This document shows positions 61,457 to 64,000 of a DNA stretch of 64,000 bases, piece after piece. Both the position numbers and the translations under genes were made by a program. Source of the DNA: G958295645 sp965242735 (GTDB lineage Bacteria > Gemmatimonadota > Gemmatimonadetes > Longimicrobiales > Gaopeijiaceae). Below the pieces are notes generated by a model. The model had not been told where the DNA came from. It ran no database searches and saw only the letters and a list, made by a program, of their open reading frames with translations. The stretch covers positions 1,364,001 to 1,428,000 of the forward strand of contig OZ251497.1 in NCBI GenBank assembly GCA_965242735.1. Reading direction: 5' to 3'. The stretch's first letter is position 1. Each line of letters begins with the position of its first letter.

Positions 61457-62938
61457 TCACCGCCCTTGGAGCCGGGCGCGCTCGGCTTCGATCAACGGGA
61501 TCTTGGTTGCCCAGGACGCGTCTTCGAACTGCTGGTAGGCGACCGCGAACTCGCGCTTCAAGTCGATCGCTTCGTAGACGTACAGGGCCACGGCGTTGCT
61601 CTGCTGCCGCAGGCGGTGGCTGCCCCAGGCGGGCGTGACGGGAAGGATGGCGAGCGGGCGCTCCCGCAAGCCGTTGGCGATCACGTGCAGGTCCTCGGGC
61701 TGAAACTGCATCCCGTCGCGGATGGTGGAGAACGACACCAGGAAGAGGGCGGGGGGGGAGGAGGCTGAGCGCAGGACGGCGTCGTTCCGACGAGCGTCCC
61801 GGATTCGCGCCAGGCGCTCCTTCGTGTCAGGCGCCGCCGCGTCCAGCGCCCAGTCGTCCAGCGGCGTGACCTCGATGCTCAGCGGCCCCGCGGCCACGCG
61901 CACGGAAATCTGATCTTGGCGCAACGACCCGGCGCGGGACCCAGGTTGCGGCGCGGCGCCGAAGGGCTCGGTTGCTCCTTGCTCCGGCGCCGTCGCGGGC
62001 GCGGGCCCCGCGGGGCCGGGCGCGGCCGCGGGCGCGCAGGCCGCCAGCCATCCCGCGGCGAGCAACCACGTCGCTAGGCCGGTGGGTCTCGGGCTGCATG
62101 TGGCGGCCGGTGGAGCTGCGCTCTTGCCGGCCGGCTGCTCGGCGTCGGCCGTCTGCTTCCTGCCGGTCGTTCTTGCATCGTCGGCCGGGGGCGTCGCACC
62201 GGCGTCGTCCAACAAGGCGGCGGGACCCGTCCCTGCCGCTCGCGTCGCTCTTGCGGCCGGGGGCACCGTACCGGCCTCGTCCAGCAAGGCGGCGACGCTT
62301 CTCCCCGGCGCTTGCGTCGCTTCGTCGGCCGGGGGCGTCGCACCGGCCTCGTCCAGCAAGGCGGCGACGGCGGCCAGCACTTCCTCCTTGCCCTCTCCCG
62401 TGCGCGCCGAAGTCGCCACGATCTGCTCTTCGTCCACGCCCAGCGCGCCGCACGCCCGTTTCGCCAAGCCCCTCTCGCGCTCTCGCGCCTTGAGCTTGTC
62501 CACCTTGGTCAGCACGACGAGCGCGGGCACGCCGCGGTCGGCCAGCCAGCCGACGAATTCGCGGTCCGCGTCCATCGGAGGATGCCGCGAGTCCACCAGG
62601 TAGGCGACGCCGCGCAAGGCCTCGCTGTCCGACAGGTAGGCGCGCACCAGCCGGCTCCATGCCTCTCGCGCGGCGGCGGGCGCCCGGGCGTAGCCGATCC
62701 CCGGCAGGTCGACCAAGAAGAAGGCGTCGTTCACGCGATAGAAATTGAGTTCTCGCGTCTTTCCGGGGACGCCGGACACGCGGGCGATTCTCTTGCGCGG
62801 CCGGCCCAGCAGCCGGTTGATCAGCGAGGACTTGCCCACGTTGGACCGCCCGGCGAACGCGACCTGCGGAAGCGTCCCCGGCGGCTCCTGGTCCATCGTC
62901 CCGACGGCGCCCGCGAACTCCACGCGCCGAACGATCAC
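61457..62938 (-). CDS. engB: EngB/YsxC GTPase fused in frame to a lipoprotein-like domain
   Basis: 493 residues from GTG 62938. Residues ~1-190 are EngB: FAGRSNVGKSSLINRLLG (G1), VSGVPGKTRELNFY (G2), VDLPGIGYAR (G3), VLTKVDKL (G4), TSARTGEGKEEV (G5). EngB normally ends here (~200 residues). Instead three 24-residue repeats (AALLDEAGATPPADEATQAP type) follow. Next come a hydrophobic LATWLLAAGWLAAC that looks like a lipobox, and a ~150-residue domain (VTPLDDWALDA...LRERPLAILPVTPAWG...). Either a true fusion through stop loss, or two genes whose separate start (non-ATG) is hidden. Cytosolic GTPase plus exported lipoprotein is hard to reconcile. Confidence 0.8.
   Translation of the reverse strand: MIVRRVEFAGAVGTMDQEPPGTLPQVAFAGRSNVGKSSLINRLLGRPRKRIARVSGVPGKTRELNFYRVNDAFFLVDLPGIGYARAPAAAREAWSRLVRAYLSDSEALRGVAYLVDSRHPPMDADREFVGWLADRGVPALVVLTKVDKLKARERERGLAKRACGALGVDEEQIVATSARTGEGKEEVLAAVAALLDEAGATPPADEATQAPGRSVAALLDEAGTVPPAARATRAAGTGPAALLDDAGATPPADDARTTGRKQTADAEQPAGKSAAPPAATCSPRPTGLATWLLAAGWLAACAPAAAPGPAGPAPATAPEQGATEPFGAAPQPGSRAGSLRQDQISVRVAAGPLSIEVTPLDDWALDAAAPDTKERLARIRDARRNDAVLRSASSPPALFLVSFSTIRDGMQFQPEDLHVIANGLRERPLAILPVTPAWGSHRLRQQSNAVALYVYEAIDLKREFAVAYQQFEDASWATKIPLIEAERARLQGR
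62150..62365 (-). repeat. Three 72-bp in-frame repeats in the engB tail
   Basis: Three consecutive 24-codon units, each beginning AALLD(E/D)AG, bridge the GTPase domain and the lipoprotein-like domain. The unit length equals that of the pilQ duplication. Confidence 0.88.
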
Positions 62939-63113
62939 GGTGCCCCGCGCTCCAGGACGCCGAAGGCAGCCCGCCGGGTTCGTCCGCCTCGGCCCTGGCC
63001 CGGCGGCGGCGTGCGGGTCGGCCCGTCCGCCGTGCCCTTCCGTCGTGCCTCTCGTCTGCTTCGGTGGCCCTGGTCGGCCGATCCCTTCGACGCTCGTCCC
63101 GCTGGCCGCCCCG

Positions 63114-64000
63114 TCACGAGACGCTCGGCGCAAGGCGGGCCGCCAGCGCCTCCGCTGACCGGGCGCGCGCCTCCGCCGACCGCGCGCGCGTCTCCGCCGC
63201 CGGCTGCTCCATGGCTTCCTGCAGCACCTGCTCCATCGTGTCGACGGGCACCAGCTCCAGGTTCTGGAGAACCTCCGAAGGCAGCCGCTCGCTGTCCTTT
63301 GCGTTGGCCGAAGGCACCAAGACGCGCTTCACGCCGGCCCGCAGGGCGGCCACCGCCTTCTCGCGGATGCCGCCCACGACCAGCACGCGGCCCCGCAACG
63401 TGATCTCGCCGGTCATGGCGACGCCGGTCCGCGTGGGCGTGCCAGTCAGCGCGGAGACCAGCGCCACGGCGATCGTGATTCCGGCGGACGGGCCGTCCTT
63501 GGGCGTCGCGCCTTCGGGAATGTGAATGTGCAAGTCCATGTCTCTGTGGAAGCGCTCCGAGAGATTCAGCAGCCGGGCCCGCGACCGCGCGTAGGTGACC
63601 GCGGCGAAGGCGGATTCCTTCATGATGTCGCCCAGCGTGCCGGTCAGCCGGATCTTCCCAGACCCGGGCACGACGGCCACTTCCACGTCGATGACCTCGC
63701 CGCCGGAAGCCGTCCACGCCAGCCCGCGCGCGATGCCCCGGCGGTCCGCACCGCCGCCGGCCTGGGTCGGCACGTACACGGGAGCGCCGAGCAGCTGCGG
63801 CAAGTCGGCCACGCCCACATCCACGCGAGGGGCCGCGGCGTCCCCCCCCGCCTCGCCGCCCCGGGCGCTGAGCACCCGTCGCGCCAGCTTGCGCGCCACG
63901 CGCGACAGCCGTTGCTCCAGTTGGCGCACGCCGGCCTCTCGCGTGTAGCTCGCGATGATCCCGCCGACGGCTTCGTCGTCGATCCTCGGGCCGTAGGGCT
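63114..64000 (-). CDS. lon: ATP-dependent protease Lon, C-terminal part
   Basis: Partial: 295 residues visible, with the ATPase part beyond the right edge. The end of the AAA+ alpha domain is visible (IIASYTREAGVRQLEQRLSRVARKLARR). Then comes the peptidase domain with the catalytic Ser in PKDGPSAGITIA and Lys in GGIREKAVAALRAGVKRV. The tail has a short Ala/Arg/Ser repeat (ARSAEARARSAEA). engB follows 175 bases downstream. Confidence 0.95.
   Translation of the reverse strand, partial: PYGPRIDDEAVGGIIASYTREAGVRQLEQRLSRVARKLARRVLSARGGEAGGDAAAPRVDVGVADLPQLLGAPVYVPTQAGGGADRRGIARGLAWTASGGEVIDVEVAVVPGSGKIRLTGTLGDIMKESAFAAVTYARSRARLLNLSERFHRDMDLHIHIPEGATPKDGPSAGITIAVALVSALTGTPTRTGVAMTGEITLRGRVLVVGGIREKAVAALRAGVKRVLVPSANAKDSERLPSEVLQNLELVPVDTMEQVLQEAMEQPAAETRARSAEARARSAEALAARLAPSVS

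Noticed and set aside
1..64000. tRNA and rRNA genes
   Set aside because: None recognised by eye on either strand; a covariance-model scan would be needed to exclude a tRNA in the gaps.

Overview
The window is a GC-rich (roughly two-thirds G+C or more) bacterial chromosome segment. Several things suggest a Gemmatimonadota-like or otherwise deep-branching Gram-negative lineage: a sortilin/VPS10-type propeller protein, a type IV pilus operon with an outer-membrane secretin, and the order trmFO-xerC-hslV-hslU. This placement is inference; no rRNA is present, and I found no tRNA gene.

Layout. (1) 1-4,853: the edge of a His-rich secreted protein, a large exported beta-propeller protein and a frameshifted six-bladed propeller gene. 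(2) 4,935-24,914: IS3-family remnants and one intact IS3-type transposase abutting a 25-repeat CRISPR array. Next to the array is a minus-strand cas cluster containing one adaptation module (cas2, cas4-cas1 fusion) and TWO complete but different type I-U/I-G effector modules in tandem. One has csb1-csb2-cas3 plus a Csb3/Cas8u2-like protein; the other has cas3-csx17-csb1-csb2. (3) 25,254-32,903: further defence or accessory genes: a Phd/VapC-like toxin-antitoxin pair, a perfectly phased array of eleven 19-bp direct repeats, an XRE-type regulator coupled to a large N6-adenine methyltransferase, and an AAA ATPase coupled to a DUF4276 (TOPRIM-like) protein. pheA sits among them. (4) 33,387-38,865: housekeeping and membrane genes (AGCS symporter, DNA polymerase IV, superoxide dismutase, MarC protein, LysM/M15-like protein). 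(5) 39,299-47,413: one tightly overlapping type IV pilus operon (pilin, four minor pilin-like proteins, pilM, pilN, a pilO-pilP fusion, pilQ). (6) 47,661-61,255: aroC-aroK-topA, trmFO-xerC-hslV-hslU-argF, gcvT and a sigma-54 activator. (7) 61,457-64,000 (minus): an EngB GTPase fused in frame to a lipoprotein-like domain, downstream of lon.

Two themes stand out. First, the dense antiviral region, in which two variant I-U effector complexes apparently draw on one array and one adaptation module. Second, a mutational signature: short tandem duplications, often near 72 bp (24 codons), recur in linkers, leaders, gene starts and intergenic gaps of unrelated genes (pilin leader, pilO-pilP linker, pilQ N-terminus, engB tail, the trmFO/xerC junction). 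An 8-bp duplication has frameshifted the pilX-like gene. Translational coupling by GTGA or ATGA stop/start overlaps is the rule in the operons and helps fix many starts.
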